Assembly (NCBI RefSeq): GCF_027214045.1
Contig: NZ_JAPWHE010000001.1
Location: 248,001 to 312,000 of the forward strand
Reading direction: 5' to 3'
Source: Castellaniella denitrificans
Lineage (GTDB): Bacteria; Pseudomonadota; Gammaproteobacteria; Burkholderiales; Burkholderiaceae_B
Length of the DNA stretch: 64,000 nt
Numbering within the stretch: the first letter of the stretch is position 1; each line of letters opens with the position of its first letter. Shown here piece after piece: positions 45,302 to 55,005 of this stretch. The notes under the pieces are model-generated. The model was given only the letters and a program-made list of their open reading frames with translations, made no database searches and was not told where the DNA came from. A program made the translations under genes and the position numbers.

Positions 45302-45946
45302 GTGACCCGCATCGCCATCGTCGACTACGGCATGGGCAATTTTCATTCCGTCGCCCGCGCCCTGCAAGCCGCCGCCCCCGACCACGACATCCACATCGCC
45401 AGGGACGCCGACGAAATCCTCGCCGCCGACCGCGTCGTGTTCCCGGGCCAGGGCGCCATGCCCGACTGCATGCGCACGCTGGACACGTCCGGACTGCGCG
45501 ACGCGGTGCTGCGCGCCGCGCGCGAAAAGCCGCTGCTGGGCGTGTGCGTGGGCGAACAGATGCTGTTCGAGGCCAGCGACGAGGGCGACACCCCCGGCCT
45601 GGGCCTGTTCGCCGGCCGCGTGCGCCGCTTCCAGGGGCCGGCCTTCGATCACGCCGCCGACGGCGGCGAACGGCTGAAAGTCCCTCACATGGGCTGGAAC
45701 GCGGTCACCCAGACCCGCGACCACCCGCTCTGGGAAGGCATCGCCCAGGACACGCCGTTCTACTTCGTCCACAGCTACTACGCCGACCCCGCCGACCCGG
45801 CGTTGACGGTCGGCGTCAGCACCCACGGCCTGCCATTCTGCTGCGCCATTGCGGACGGCAATATTTTTGCCGTACAGTTCCACCCAGAAAAGAGCGCAGC
45901 CCCCGGGCTGCGGATGTACCGCAACTTCACGCGCTGGCAGCCCTGA
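45302..45946 (+). CDS. hisH: Imidazole glycerol phosphate synthase, glutaminase subunit
   Basis: This 214-residue class I amidotransferase supplies ammonia to HisF. The nucleophile is in [11 protein letters not shown], and the His-Glu pair in QFHPEKS. The gene begins with GTG at 45302 ([13 protein letters not shown]); no ATG fits the conserved N-terminus. It follows hisB by 34 bp. Confidence 0.95.
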   Translation: MTRIAIVDYGMGNFHSVARALQAAAPDHDIHIARDADEILAADRVVFPGQGAMPDCMRTLDTSGLRDAVLRAAREKPLLGVCVGEQMLFEASDEGDTPGLGLFAGRVRRFQGPAFDHAADGGERLKVPHMGWNAVTQTRDHPLWEGIAQDTPFYFVHSYYADPADPALTVGVSTHGLPFCCAIADGNIFAVQFHPEKSAAPGLRMYRNFTRWQP

Positions 45947-45996
45947 AACCGCCCGGCACCCGCCACCGCATCCTTTCCGCACCGACCACGACGACC

Positions 45997-46770
45997 ATGC
46001 TGCTCATCCCCGCCATCGACCTCAAAGACGGGCATTGCGTGCGCCTGCGCCAGGGCGACCTGGACAAGGCCACCGTGTTTTCCGAAGACCCCGCCGCCAT
46101 GGCCGCCCAATGGGCCGCCCAGGGCGCGCGCCGCCTGCACCTGGTGGACCTGAACGGCGCCGTGGCCGGAAAGCCGCGCAACCGCGCCGCCATCCAGGCC
46201 ATCGTGGACACCGTCGACGAAGCCATCCCCGTACAGATCGGCGGGGGCATCCGCGACCTGGACACGGTCGAGTACTACCTGGACAACGGCATCTCCTACG
46301 TCATCATCGGCACGGCCGCGGTCAGGGATCCCGGCTTCCTCAGCGACGCCTGCTCGGCCTTCCCAGGCCACATCATCGTCGGCCTGGACGCGCGCGACGG
46401 CAAGGTCGCCACCGACGGCTGGTCGAAACTGACCCGCCACGACGTGCTGGACCTGGCCCGCAAATTCGAAGACTACGGCTGCGAATCGATCATCTACACC
46501 GATATCGGCCGCGACGGCATGCTCTCGGGCGTCAACGTCGAGGCCACCGTGCGCCTGGCGCAGCATGTGCGCATCCCCGTCATCGCCTCGGGCGGCGTCG
46601 CCTCGCTCGACGACATCCGCGCCCTGTGCGACGTGGCCCACGAAGGCGTCGACGGCGCCATCCTGGGTCGCAGTCTGTACGAGGGCACGCTGGATTTCGC
46701 CGCCGCCCAACGCCTCGCCGACGAAATGACCGGCGCACCGGACGCCGACGGCGAGGACGCCGGCGCATGA
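45997..46770 (+). CDS. hisA: ProFAR isomerase (1-(5-phosphoribosyl)-5-aminoimidazole-4-carboxamide isomerase)
   Basis: This 257-residue TIM barrel begins [20 protein letters not shown] with the catalytic Asp8 and has the second phosphate-binding motif [11 protein letters not shown] and the acid Asp in YTDIGRDGM. It opens the ribose of the histidine intermediate. It overlaps hisF by ATGA. Confidence 0.96.
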   Translation: MLLIPAIDLKDGHCVRLRQGDLDKATVFSEDPAAMAAQWAAQGARRLHLVDLNGAVAGKPRNRAAIQAIVDTVDEAIPVQIGGGIRDLDTVEYYLDNGISYVIIGTAAVRDPGFLSDACSAFPGHIIVGLDARDGKVATDGWSKLTRHDVLDLARKFEDYGCESIIYTDIGRDGMLSGVNVEATVRLAQHVRIPVIASGGVASLDDIRALCDVAHEGVDGAILGRSLYEGTLDFAAAQRLADEMTGAPDADGEDAGA

Positions 46771-47600
46771 TCCCGACCGGCACCCCGGCCGGCCAGGCCC
46801 GCTCGGGCCTGTGCCGCCGCATCATCCCCTGCCTGGACGTCAACGCCGGCCGGGTGGTCAAGGGCGTGAACTTCGTCAACCTGACCGATGCCGGCGATCC
46901 GGTCGAGATCGCCCGCCGCTACGACGAACAGGGCGCCGACGAAATCACCTTCCTGGACATCACGGCCACGTCCGATGACCGCGGCCTGATCCTGCCCATC
47001 ATCGAAGCGGTGGCGCGCCAGGTCTTCATCCCCCTGACGGTCGGCGGCGGCGTGCGCCAGGTGTCCGACGTGCAGCGCCTGCTGGACGCCGGGGCGGACA
47101 AGGTCTCGATCAACAGCGCCGCCGTCGCCCGCCCCGAACTGGTGGCCGAGGCCGCCCGCCACCACGGGTCGCAATGCATCGTCGTGGCGCTCGACGCCCG
47201 CCGCGTATCCGGCGCGGACGAGGCCCCGCGCTGGGAAATTTTCACCCACGGAGGCCGGCGCGCCACCGGGCTCGACGCGGTGCAATGGGCGCGCCGCATG
47301 GCCGACCTGGGCGCCGGCGAACTGCTGCTCACCAGCATGGACCGCGACGGCACCAAATCCGGCTTCGATCTGGACCTGACCCGCGCGGTCTCGGACGCCG
47401 TGCCGGTGCCGGTCATCGCCTCGGGCGGCGTAGGCACCCTGCAACATCTGGCCGACGGCGTCACCCTGGGTCACGCCAGCGCCGTGCTGGCCGCCAGCAT
47501 CTTCCACTTCGGCCAGCACACTCTGGCCGAGGCCAAGGCCTACCTGGCCGCCCGGGGCATTCCGGTACGACAGGCCACGCCCATTCAGGCCGCCGCATGA
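46767..47600 (+). CDS. hisF: Imidazole glycerol phosphate synthase, cyclase subunit
   Basis: This 277-residue TIM barrel forms the cyclase/lyase half of the HisHF complex. [18 protein letters not shown] carries the catalytic Asp, and [15 protein letters not shown] the second one. An N-terminal extension of about 15 residues precedes the conserved start. Overlaps with hisA and hisI (ATGA both ends) show tight coupling. Confidence 0.96.
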   Translation: MIPTGTPAGQARSGLCRRIIPCLDVNAGRVVKGVNFVNLTDAGDPVEIARRYDEQGADEITFLDITATSDDRGLILPIIEAVARQVFIPLTVGGGVRQVSDVQRLLDAGADKVSINSAAVARPELVAEAARHHGSQCIVVALDARRVSGADEAPRWEIFTHGGRRATGLDAVQWARRMADLGAGELLLTSMDRDGTKSGFDLDLTRAVSDAVPVPVIASGGVGTLQHLADGVTLGHASAVLAASIFHFGQHTLAEAKAYLAARGIPVRQATPIQAAA

Positions 47601-48046
47601 GCACGCCGACACGACCCGCTCCCGGCGCCTCCGAAGACTGGATAGCGGCCCTGCGCTTCGACGACCAGGGCCTGATTCCCGCCATCGCCCAGGACGCCCG
47701 GACCGGCACCGTCCTGATGATGGCCTGGATGAACGCCGAGGCCGTTCGCGAAACCGTGCGCACCGGGCGCGCCGTGTACTTCTCGCGCTCGCGCGCCCGT
47801 CTGTGGCGCAAGGGCGAGGAATCCGGTCACGTCCAGCAGGTCCACGACATCCGTCTGGACTGCGACGGGGATGTGCTGCTGCTGAGGATCACCCAGGTCG
47901 GCGGCATCGCCTGCCACACCGGGCGCGAACGATGCTTTTATCGCGGCCTGGACCTGAGCGGCGCCCAGCCGGCCTGGGTCGACCAGGATCCAGTGCTGAA
48001 GGATCCCGCATCCATCTATGGCCGCCCGGACCCGCACGGCCACTGA
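47597..48046 (+). CDS. hisI: Phosphoribosyl-AMP cyclohydrolase
   Basis: This 149-residue zinc hydrolase has [30 protein letters not shown], the Asp-rich DIRLDCDGD metal site and the zinc cysteines in [12 protein letters not shown]. It is monofunctional; the next enzyme HisE is a separate gene. It overlaps hisF by ATGA. Confidence 0.95.
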   Translation: MSTPTRPAPGASEDWIAALRFDDQGLIPAIAQDARTGTVLMMAWMNAEAVRETVRTGRAVYFSRSRARLWRKGEESGHVQQVHDIRLDCDGDVLLLRITQVGGIACHTGRERCFYRGLDLSGAQPAWVDQDPVLKDPASIYGRPDPHGH

Positions 48047-48100
48047 GCGCACCCGCCGGGCCGGCCGAATCCAGCCCCACTCGATCACGAATTCCTCCAC

Positions 48101-48445
48101 ATGACCACGCCCTCCACCGCCGACACCCTGGCCCGTCTGGCCGACACCCTGGCGACACGCCGCCCCGACCGCGGCGGCGACCCGCAGACGTCCTACACCG
48201 CCAAGCTGCTGGCGCGCGGCCCGGACGCCTTCCTGAAGAAAATCGGCGAGGAAGCCACCGAACTCGTCATGGCCGCCAAGGACGGCGCCCGCGACCGGGT
48301 TGTCGCCGAGACGGCCGACCTGTGGTTCCACTGCATGGTCGCCCTGACGCACTTCGACCTGCGCCCCGAAGACGTACTGGCCGAACTGGCCCGCCGCGAA
48401 GGCTTGTCCGGACTCGAGGAAAAGGCGTCCCGCCCGAAAGACTAG
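48101..48445 (+). CDS. hisE: Phosphoribosyl-ATP pyrophosphatase
   Basis: This 114-residue all-alpha pyrophosphohydrolase removes pyrophosphate from phosphoribosyl-ATP. It has [32 protein letters not shown] with the ExxE metal motif and [13 protein letters not shown]. It lies 54 bp after hisI and is the last histidine gene of the operon. Confidence 0.94.
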   Translation: MTTPSTADTLARLADTLATRRPDRGGDPQTSYTAKLLARGPDAFLKKIGEEATELVMAAKDGARDRVVAETADLWFHCMVALTHFDLRPEDVLAELARREGLSGLEEKASRPKD

Positions 48446-48563
48446 GTCGGGACATACCCGCAGACGGCGCCTCCGCCTGCTCCCAATCAAACCGCCCCTC
48501 CTGAAAATGTGGCAACATACGAGATTGATCGGGTCGATGTCCGGCCCTGCCTCGCAGATCCCC

Positions 48564-48932
48564 ATGAGCCACGATTGCCTGTTCTGTAAAATCGCCCGGC
48601 ACGAAATCCCCGCCCGCATTGTCCACGAAGACGACGAATTCCTCGCATTCCACGACATCAATCCGGCGGCGCCCGTGCATCTGCTGCTGATTCCGAAACA
48701 TCACCTGGCTTCTCTGGCCGAAATCGGTCCCGCCGATGGAGACTGGCTGGCCCGCATGCTGCGCCTGGCGCCGGAAATCGCCTTCGCCAACGGCTGCAAC
48801 CCGTTGCCCGCCGGCGGGTTCCGCCTGGTGTCCAATACCGGCACCGAGGGCGGCCAGGAAATCGATCACCTGCATTTCCACATCCTGGGGGGCGCACGCC
48901 CCTGGTCAAACCGCGCGGCTCCCGCCGCCTAA
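48564..48932 (+). CDS. hinT: HIT-family nucleotide hydrolase (HinT-like)
   Basis: This 122-residue histidine-triad protein has CLFCKIARHEIPARIVHEDDEFLAFHDI and the triad HLHFHILGG. It hydrolyses purine nucleoside phosphoramidates or aminoacyl-adenylates. The start at 48564 (MSHDCLFCKI) matches the family; the longer frame from 48507 adds a non-conserved stretch. Its place between hisE and tatA is usual in betaproteobacteria. Confidence 0.93.
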   Translation: MSHDCLFCKIARHEIPARIVHEDDEFLAFHDINPAAPVHLLLIPKHHLASLAEIGPADGDWLARMLRLAPEIAFANGCNPLPAGGFRLVSNTGTEGGQEIDHLHFHILGGARPWSNRAAPAA

Positions 48933-48941
48933 GGAGTTCTC

Positions 48942-49172
48942 ATGGGTAGCTTCAGCATCTGGCACTGGCTGATCGTCCTGGTCATCGTGGCCCTGATTTT
49001 CGGCACGAAAAAATTGCGCAACATGGGCGAAGACCTCGGCGGCGCCGTCAAGGGCTTCAAAAAGGGCATGAAAGACGCCCAGGAAGACCCCCCGGCCAAA
49101 CCGGCGGTCACCCAGCAGACCCAGGATCCCGACACCGTGGACGTCCAGGCTCGCGAAAAAACCGACGCCTGA
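48942..49172 (+). CDS. tatA: Twin-arginine translocase subunit TatA
   Basis: This 76-residue protein has the short N-terminal membrane helix ([20 protein letters not shown]), the [24 protein letters not shown] amphipathic helix, and an acidic tail. It forms the translocation pore for folded Tat substrates. It lies 9 bp after hinT and 27 bp before tatB. Confidence 0.95.
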   Translation: MGSFSIWHWLIVLVIVALIFGTKKLRNMGEDLGGAVKGFKKGMKDAQEDPPAKPAVTQQTQDPDTVDVQAREKTDA

Positions 49173-49199
49173 TCCCCACCGCCGCACACCGGATCCACC

Positions 49200-49652
49200 A
49201 TGTTCGATGTCAGCTTCAGCGAACTGATGCTGATCGGCGTCATTGCGCTGATCGTCATCGGTCCCGAACGCCTGCCCAAGGTCGCCCGCACGGTCGGGCA
49301 TCTGCTCGGCCGCGCCCAGCGTTACGTCAACGAGGTCAAATCCGACATCCAGAAGGAAATGGACCTGAAGGAAATCGGCGACATCAAGCACCAGATGGAA
49401 GACGCCGCCCGTTCCGTACAGTCTTCCATGACCTCGTCGGTGGATGACCTGAAGAACGCCGTCACCCAGCCCTCGCAGGCGATCAAGGACACCCTGGACC
49501 AGGCCCGCCAGGCACTGGATCCACTGCCTGGCGCCGCGCCCGAAGCGCCCCGGACCGATGCGGCCGGCGCACCGGCCGCGGCCCAGGTCCCTGAACCGGA
49601 TCCCGCGCCCGCTGCCCGGCCCGCGCCGGCCCCCACCGAATCCAGCCATTGA
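49200..49652 (+). CDS. tatB: Twin-arginine translocase subunit TatB
   Basis: This 150-residue protein starts MFDVSFSELMLIGVIALIVIGPERLPK, the TatB membrane helix and hinge, followed by a long amphipathic helix and a Pro/Ala-rich tail. It receives Tat signal peptides together with TatC. Its end almost touches tatC. Confidence 0.94.
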   Translation: MFDVSFSELMLIGVIALIVIGPERLPKVARTVGHLLGRAQRYVNEVKSDIQKEMDLKEIGDIKHQMEDAARSVQSSMTSSVDDLKNAVTQPSQAIKDTLDQARQALDPLPGAAPEAPRTDAAGAPAAAQVPEPDPAPAARPAPAPTESSH

Positions 49653-49660
49653 CGCACGGC

Positions 49661-50464
49661 ATGACAGACGCTTCCGACGACTCGTCCCAGGACACGTTCA
49701 TCTCCCACCTGATCGAACTGCGCACGCGCCTGATGCGCGCCGTGCTGGCCGTGCTGGGGATCTTCGTGGTGCTGTTCATCTACCCGGGTCCGTCGATGAT
49801 CTACGACTTCCTGGCCCAGCCCATGCTGGCCTCGCTGCCCCAGGGCACACGCATGATCGCCACCGGTGTCATCACACCCTTCATGGTGCCGATCAAGGTC
49901 ACCCTGCTGGCGGCTTTCGTGCTGGCCCTGCCGGTGGTCCTGTACCAGGCCTGGGCCTTCGTCGCTCCCGGCCTGTACCGCCATGAACAGCGCCTGGCGC
50001 TGCCTCTGATCGTCTCCAGCACCCTGCTGTTCCTGCTGGGGATGGCGTTCTGCTATTTCGTGGTCTTCCACACCGTCTTCAGCTTCATCGCCCACTTCGC
50101 GCCGCAATCCATCACACCCGCGCCGGACATCGAGGCCTACGTCAATTTCGTGCTGACCATGTTCATCGCCTTCGGCGTGACCTTCGAGGTCCCGATCGCG
50201 GTCATCCTGCTGGTCAAGACCGGCATCGTCACCGTGAAGAAACTGCGCGAGGTGCGCGGCTACGTGGTCGTCGGCGCCTTCGTCCTGGCCGCCGTGGTGA
50301 CGCCGCCCGACGTGCTCAGCCAGATCCTGCTGGCCGCGCCGCTGTGCCTGCTGTACGAAATCGGCATCCTGGCCGCCGCCGCCATCGAAAAGCGCAAGCC
50401 GGCCGTGTCCGAGGACGAAGCGGATGCCGCTGTCCGGGCGGCCGACGACCTGACACGGGATTGA
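49661..50464 (+). CDS. tatC: Twin-arginine translocase subunit TatC
   Basis: This 267-residue six-span membrane protein is the signal-peptide receptor of the Tat system. FISHLIELRTRLMRAV carries the conserved Glu-Leu-Arg, and the FEVPIAVILLV and VVTPPDVLSQILLAAPLCLLYEIGI motifs are complete. The start at 49661 is an ATG 8 bp after tatB; a TTG at 49649 overlapping tatB is a less likely alternative. Confidence 0.95.
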   Translation: MTDASDDSSQDTFISHLIELRTRLMRAVLAVLGIFVVLFIYPGPSMIYDFLAQPMLASLPQGTRMIATGVITPFMVPIKVTLLAAFVLALPVVLYQAWAFVAPGLYRHEQRLALPLIVSSTLLFLLGMAFCYFVVFHTVFSFIAHFAPQSITPAPDIEAYVNFVLTMFIAFGVTFEVPIAVILLVKTGIVTVKKLREVRGYVVVGAFVLAAVVTPPDVLSQILLAAPLCLLYEIGILAAAAIEKRKPAVSEDEADAAVRAADDLTRD

Positions 50465-50465
50465 T

Positions 50466-50485
50466 GCCGCTGTCCACGCAGCGGC
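50466..50485 (+). terminator. Hairpin after tatC
   Basis: The 7-bp perfect repeat gccgctg/cagcggc with a 6-base loop begins 2 bp after the tatC stop and is followed by TTGCAT. It is a weak terminator candidate for the his-tat string, in the 82-bp gap before convergent dsbD. Confidence 0.4.
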
Positions 50486-50546
50486 TTGCATGCCGCCCGG
50501 CTCACCAGGCATAGGACAGTCCACGGGGGGACGTCCCATGCCCCCT

Positions 50547-52661
50547 TCATCGCAGCACCCGGTCCTGTACCCTGCGGAAATCATCCGCCTTGCTGAACCC
50601 CACCACCCGGGCCTCGGGGATGATGCGCCCACCGGCCTCGAAGAACAGGATCCCCGGCGGACCAAACAGACCGAAGCGCGCCAGCAGGGCGCGGTCCTCG
50701 CCGGTCATGCGCGTCACATCCGCCTGCAGCAGCAGCATCCGGCCCATCCGTTCGGCCACGGCGGGATCGCTGAAGGTGAATTTCTCCATCTCCAGGCAGG
50801 ACACGCACCAGTCGGCATAGAAATCCAGCATCACGGGCCGGTCGGCGGCCGCCAGCCGGGCATCCAGATCAGCCAGGGAGGTCACGCGCGTGAAGCGGGC
50901 GCGAATGGCGGCGGGATCGGCGGACGCTACGGCAGCCGATCCGACGCCCCCCGTACCGGCGGTAAACGGCGCCAGGGGGCGCAGCATGTCGTGCCCACCC
51001 GCCAGCAGCCCGGCGCCCTGGGCCAGCCCCCACAGCGCCAGCATCAGGGCCAGGGCGCGCGTCAGCAGCCGCAGCGGCCCGGCCTCGCCCTTGCCCTTGC
51101 CCTGTGCGGCGGCCGACCAGGTCACCAGGGCGGCCCAGAATGCCAGCACGATCCAGCCGGTGACGTAAAGCCCGTCGGCCAGGAGCGGCCGGGCCATCCA
51201 CCAGGCGGTGGCCAGCAGCAGCAGACCGAAGCCGGTCTTCAGAGGGGTCATCCAGGCGCCGGCGCGCGGCATCAGGGCGCCAGCCCCGGCGCCCACGGCC
51301 AGCAGCAGCAGGCCCTCGCCCCAGGCCAGGGCGAACAGGGCGGCGCCACCCACCACCACATCACCGGTCTGGGAGATGAACAGGAGCACGCCGGCCAACG
51401 GCGCGGCCACGCACGGGCCGACGATCAGCGCGGACAACAGGCCCATCACGAACACGCCGCCCGCGCGGCCGCCCGGCAGGCGCTGCAGACGCGCCTGCAT
51501 CGCCGACTGCAGGCCCACCGGGGCCTGCAGGGTGAAGACATCCAGCATCGCCAGCGCGAACAGCGCCAGCAGCACGGCAAACGTGCCCAGCACCCAGGGC
51601 GACTGCAGCCAGGCCGCCAGGCCCGCGCCCAGCAGGCCGGCCGCCACGCCCAGCGCGGTATACACCAGGGACATGCCCAGTACATAGACGGCCGCCAGCC
51701 CCAGGCCGCGCCCCCGTCCGACCGCGCCCCCGCCGCCGGAAATCACGGCCAGGAGGATGGGCACCATGGGCAGCACGCAAGGCGTCAGCGACAGCAGGGC
51801 ACCCAGCGCCAGGCTCAGCGCCAGGATCTGCCACAGCGGCGCCTGGTGCAGCCAGGCCGCCATGCCGACATCGCCCAGATCGAGCAAGGATCCGCCGTCC
51901 GCGCTGACGGGCACGGGCGCCGATGAAGACGCGGACTCGCCTGCGGGTGCGACCCCGGATCCGGCGCCGCCGCGCAGCGCTGCCGACAGGCCGGCAGCGG
52001 GGGCCTGGCCGGCGGAAACGGCGGCAGGCGTCTCGTCCCGAGGCGGCGGCACTTGGTCACGGACCTGCTCGCCGACCGCCCGATAGCCATTGCCATCGGC
52101 CTGCAGGGTGAAGGTCTTCGTCATGGGCGGGTAGCACAAGCCCTCGTCGGCGCAACCCTGGCCGGTGACGGAGACCCGCAAAGGCCCCACGGCGCCGGGC
52201 CGCAGCGCCGCCCTCAGCGTCACGCCGCCGTGGAAGACCTCCATGTCCTTCTCGAACGTGGGGTCGTACTTGATCCGCCCGCGCGGCAGCCTCAAGGCGT
52301 CCGCCCAGGCCGGCGTCCGGCTCTCGGCATCGGCCGGTGTCAGGTCCGATCGCCGGAACAGCAGCAATCCGCCTCGGGCATCCTCGATGCGCACCTCGAA
52401 ACGGTCCTGGTACATGTAATAACCCGGCGCGATCCGCCAGTGCATGTCCAGAGTCAAGGGGTCGACCATGGCCGCCGATTCGGCGAAGGCCGCTTCCGGA
52501 TCCAGGAAATCATCCGCCGCCCGGGCCGCGCCCGTGGCCAGCAGACCGCACAGCGTCAGCAGCAGAATGCCCGTCAAGGCCGCCAGACGGCGCAAAGGCG
52601 CGCGCCCGGCCGTGGACGAGCCAGACAACGGCCATCGGAAAAAGGCCAGCGGATGCAACAT
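50547..52661 (-). CDS. dsbD: Thiol:disulfide interchange protein DsbD
   Basis: This 704-residue inner-membrane reductant carrier passes electrons from cytoplasmic thioredoxin to periplasmic proteins. The signal peptide ends near GAARA. The N-terminal periplasmic domain has the redox cysteines in GQGCADEGLCYPP. The eight-span core has LTPCVLPMVPILL and IVGPCVAAPLAG, and the C-terminal thioredoxin-like domain has DWCVSCLEMEKF. A clear GAGGA Shine-Dalgarno places the start at 52661 (MLHPLAFFRW). It is downstream of cutA (37 bp), an arrangement also seen in enterics. Confidence 0.94.
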   Translation of the reverse strand: MLHPLAFFRWPLSGSSTAGRAPLRRLAALTGILLLTLCGLLATGAARAADDFLDPEAAFAESAAMVDPLTLDMHWRIAPGYYMYQDRFEVRIEDARGGLLLFRRSDLTPADAESRTPAWADALRLPRGRIKYDPTFEKDMEVFHGGVTLRAALRPGAVGPLRVSVTGQGCADEGLCYPPMTKTFTLQADGNGYRAVGEQVRDQVPPPRDETPAAVSAGQAPAAGLSAALRGGAGSGVAPAGESASSSAPVPVSADGGSLLDLGDVGMAAWLHQAPLWQILALSLALGALLSLTPCVLPMVPILLAVISGGGGAVGRGRGLGLAAVYVLGMSLVYTALGVAAGLLGAGLAAWLQSPWVLGTFAVLLALFALAMLDVFTLQAPVGLQSAMQARLQRLPGGRAGGVFVMGLLSALIVGPCVAAPLAGVLLFISQTGDVVVGGAALFALAWGEGLLLLAVGAGAGALMPRAGAWMTPLKTGFGLLLLATAWWMARPLLADGLYVTGWIVLAFWAALVTWSAAAQGKGKGEAGPLRLLTRALALMLALWGLAQGAGLLAGGHDMLRPLAPFTAGTGGVGSAAVASADPAAIRARFTRVTSLADLDARLAAADRPVMLDFYADWCVSCLEMEKFTFSDPAVAERMGRMLLLQADVTRMTGEDRALLARFGLFGPPGILFFEAGGRIIPEARVVGFSKADDFRRVQDRVLR

Positions 52662-52698
52662 GGAGGAATTCCTCGGGGACAGCGACGGATGCTTTCCG

Positions 52699-53103
52699 TC
52701 AGGCGTCACGGGTGGCGCCCTGGACGGCTGGGCGGGTGGCCTGGGCGACCCAGTCCAGATAATCGCGACTGCCCGCCGGCACACCCAGCACCAGGAATTC
52801 GGGGATCTCGTAGGGATGGAGTTCGCGCAAGCGCGCATGCAGGGCGGGCAGCGCGTCCGCCGTGGTCTTGAAGGCGAGCTGGACCTCGTCCGTGCCTTCG
52901 AGTTCGCCTTGCCACAGGTACATGGACACGATGGTCGGACCCACCTGCGCGCAAGCCGCCAACGATTCCTCGACCAGCAAATGCGCGATGCGCTTGGCCA
53001 GGAGTTCGTCGGGCGCCGTGGTGAGCACCACGACGGTGTCGGTAGGCGCGCCTGCCTGGCGCACGACCGGCGTGGCGTCCCCGCCAAGTGTCTGATCCGT
53101 CAT
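52699..53103 (-). CDS. cutA: Divalent-cation tolerance protein CutA
   Basis: This 134-residue protein of the trimeric CutA1 family has VVVLTTAPDELLAKRIAHLLVEESLAACAQVGP, MYLWQGELEGTDEVQLAFKTT and HPYEIPEFLVLGV. It has about 20 extra residues at the N-terminus compared with most members; a shorter start is possible. Its true function is unclear despite the copper-tolerance name. It is co-oriented with dsbD. Confidence 0.9.
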   Translation of the reverse strand: MTDQTLGGDATPVVRQAGAPTDTVVVLTTAPDELLAKRIAHLLVEESLAACAQVGPTIVSMYLWQGELEGTDEVQLAFKTTADALPALHARLRELHPYEIPEFLVLGVPAGSRDYLDWVAQATRPAVQGATRDA

Positions 53104-53230
53104 GATTTTCGAGCAAGGTGATTATTTTTGCATTGTACCCGGGCAAACCCCGGAACATCATGACCCAGAACAAAAGGCGCCCTCGCGCCGCGCTTTCGGC
53201 TGGCCCCGCCTTGTCCGGGTACGGCCTGAC

Positions 53231-53258
53231 GAAAAAACGGACCCCTGGGGGTCCGTTT
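53231..53258 (-). terminator. Intrinsic terminator of the ribosomal alpha operon
   Basis: The repeat aaacggaccc with gggtccgttt closes a GC-rich stem with a tiny loop. On the minus-strand RNA it is followed by a run of six U (complement of gaaaaaac). It lies about 42 bp past the rplQ stop and is a textbook rho-independent terminator. Confidence 0.85.
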
Positions 53259-53299
53259 CGTGGCATCGCGTGCCGCCTGAAAGGCGGCGGGCGGAGCGC

Positions 53300-53683
53300 T
53301 TATTCGCCGGCGGGCGTTTCGGCTTCCGGACGGTCCACCAGTTCCATGTAGGCCATGGGCGCATTGTCGCCCTGGCGGAAACCCATCTTCAGCACGCGGG
53401 TGTAACCGCCGTTACGGGCGGCGAAGCGCGGGCCGATGTCGTTGAACAGCTTGGTGACGACGTCGCGATCGCGCAGACGGGCGAAGGCCAGGCGGCGGTT
53501 GGCCAGCGTGGGGTTCTTGCCCAGGGTGATCAGGGGTTCGACCACGCGGCGCAGTTCCTTGGCCTTGGGCAACGTGGTCTTGATCGCTTCGTGGGTCAGC
53601 AGGGACACCGCCATGTTGCGGAACATGGCGAGACGATGGCTGCTGGTACGGTTCAGTTTGCGAAGACCGCTACGATGACGCAT
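53300..53683 (-). CDS. rplQ: 50S ribosomal protein L17
   Basis: This 127-residue ribosomal protein starts [20 protein letters not shown], the family hallmark, and has [33 protein letters not shown]. It is the last gene of the ribosomal string, after rpoA, with 148 bp between them that hold an 11-bp hairpin. Confidence 0.97.
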   Translation of the reverse strand: MRHRSGLRKLNRTSSHRLAMFRNMAVSLLTHEAIKTTLPKAKELRRVVEPLITLGKNPTLANRRLAFARLRDRDVVTKLFNDIGPRFAARNGGYTRVLKMGFRQGDNAPMAYMELVDRPEAETPAGE

Positions 53684-53788
53684 GATGATTTCCTTATTGA
53701 ATCTGAAACCCGGATCTTCTATCGCACAAGGCGCGGCCCGGGTGGGTTGACAGCGTCCGCCCCAAATTTGAGCAAACGCGCGATTTTA

Positions 53789-53820
53789 GCATGGGACGGA
53801 ACACAAGCCCCGTCCCATGC
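53789..53820 (-). other. Hairpin between rpoA and rplQ
   Basis: An 11-bp perfect repeat (gcatgggacgg with ccgtcccatgc, loop about 10 bases) starts 11 bases after the rpoA stop on the minus strand. No U-run follows, so it may be an RNA-processing or attenuation element rather than a full terminator. Confidence 0.5.
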
Positions 53821-53831
53821 CGGTACTGCGA

Positions 53832-54830
53832 TCAGGGGCGCTCGAGGCCGACGGGCGGCCAGTTTTCGAGCTTCATGCCCAGGGTCAGGCCGCGTGCGGC
53901 CAGGACTTCCTTGATCTCGTTGAGCGACTTGCGACCCAGGTTCGGGGTCTTGAGCAGCTCGTTTTCCGTGCGCTGGATCAGATCGCCGATGTAGTAGATG
54001 TTCTCGGCCTTCAGGCAGTTGGCCGAACGCACCGTCAGTTCCAGGTCGTCGACCGGGCGCAGCAGCACCGGATCGATCGGGGCCGACTGGCCGCCCACCG
54101 GCATGCTGGTGGTCAACTGGCCGGCATCCTTGTCGGCCAGCGACACGAACACGGAAATCTGGTCCATCAGGATGCGGGCCGACTGGCGCACGGCTTCTTC
54201 CGGGCTGATGACGCCGTTGGTCTGCACGTCCAGCACCAGCTTGTCCAGGTCGGTGCGCTGCTCGACACGGGCGTTTTCCACGGCGTAGCTGACGCGGCGC
54301 ACGGGGCTGAAGGAAGCATCCAGCACGATCTGGCCGATGGTGGCCGAACGGTCGTCCACCAGGGCGCGCACGTTGCCCGGCACATAGCCGCGGCCCTGCT
54401 CGACCTTGACCTGCATTTCCAGGCGGCCGTTGTCCGTCAGGGTGGCGATCAGGTGATCCGGGTTGATGATCTCGACGTCGTGCGGCAACTCGATGTCGCG
54501 GGCGCGGACTTCCCCGGGACCTTGCTTGTTCAGTTGCAGCGTGACTTCATCGCGATTGTGGAGCTTGAACACCACACCCTTGAGGTTCAGGAGGATGTCG
54601 ACCACGTCTTCGCGCACACCGGCGATCGTGGAATATTCGTGCACGACCCCGCTGATCTGGACCTCGGTGGGCGCGTAGCCCGCCATGGAAGACAGCAGGA
54701 TGCGGCGCAGGGCGTTGCCCAGCGTGTGGCCGTACCCGCGCTCGAAGGGCTCCATCACGACCTTGGCGTGATGCGCGCCCAGGGTTTCGACGGAGATGGT
54801 GCGGGGCTTCAGAAAACCTTGTGCGGACAT
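53832..54830 (-). CDS. rpoA: DNA-directed RNA polymerase alpha subunit
   Basis: This 332-residue core RNA polymerase subunit has the N-terminal assembly domain ([28 protein letters not shown]) and the C-terminal DNA/activator-binding domain ([45 protein letters not shown]). It is separated from rpsD by 175 bp that contain a terminator-like hairpin, so it may have its own promoter. Confidence 0.98.
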   Translation of the reverse strand: MSAQGFLKPRTISVETLGAHHAKVVMEPFERGYGHTLGNALRRILLSSMAGYAPTEVQISGVVHEYSTIAGVREDVVDILLNLKGVVFKLHNRDEVTLQLNKQGPGEVRARDIELPHDVEIINPDHLIATLTDNGRLEMQVKVEQGRGYVPGNVRALVDDRSATIGQIVLDASFSPVRRVSYAVENARVEQRTDLDKLVLDVQTNGVISPEEAVRQSARILMDQISVFVSLADKDAGQLTTSMPVGGQSAPIDPVLLRPVDDLELTVRSANCLKAENIYYIGDLIQRTENELLKTPNLGRKSLNEIKEVLAARGLTLGMKLENWPPVGLERP

Positions 54831-54878
54831 GGATGTTCCTTTTCAATACCCTCGGCTCGTTACACCGATAAGGCTGAC

Positions 54879-54912
54879 GGAAAACAAGAAGGAAGGGACG
54901 CATGTCCCTTCC
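54879..54912 (-). terminator. Terminator-like hairpin between rpsD and rpoA
   Basis: The 9-bp perfect repeat ggaagggac/gtcccttcc (54891-54899 with 54904-54912) has a 4-base loop. On the minus-strand RNA it is followed by UUCUUGUUUU. It lies about 93 bp past the rpsD stop and 60 bp before the rpoA start, so transcription may be partly stopped between S4 and the polymerase subunit. Confidence 0.65.
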
Positions 54913-55005
54913 AGGAAAACCGCCGGACGCCCCGGCCCGAAGGCCGGTTCCGGCAACCGCCGCCCCGAAGGACGGCGGGCGGCGCATGCCGCCGATCGCG
55001 CGCGA

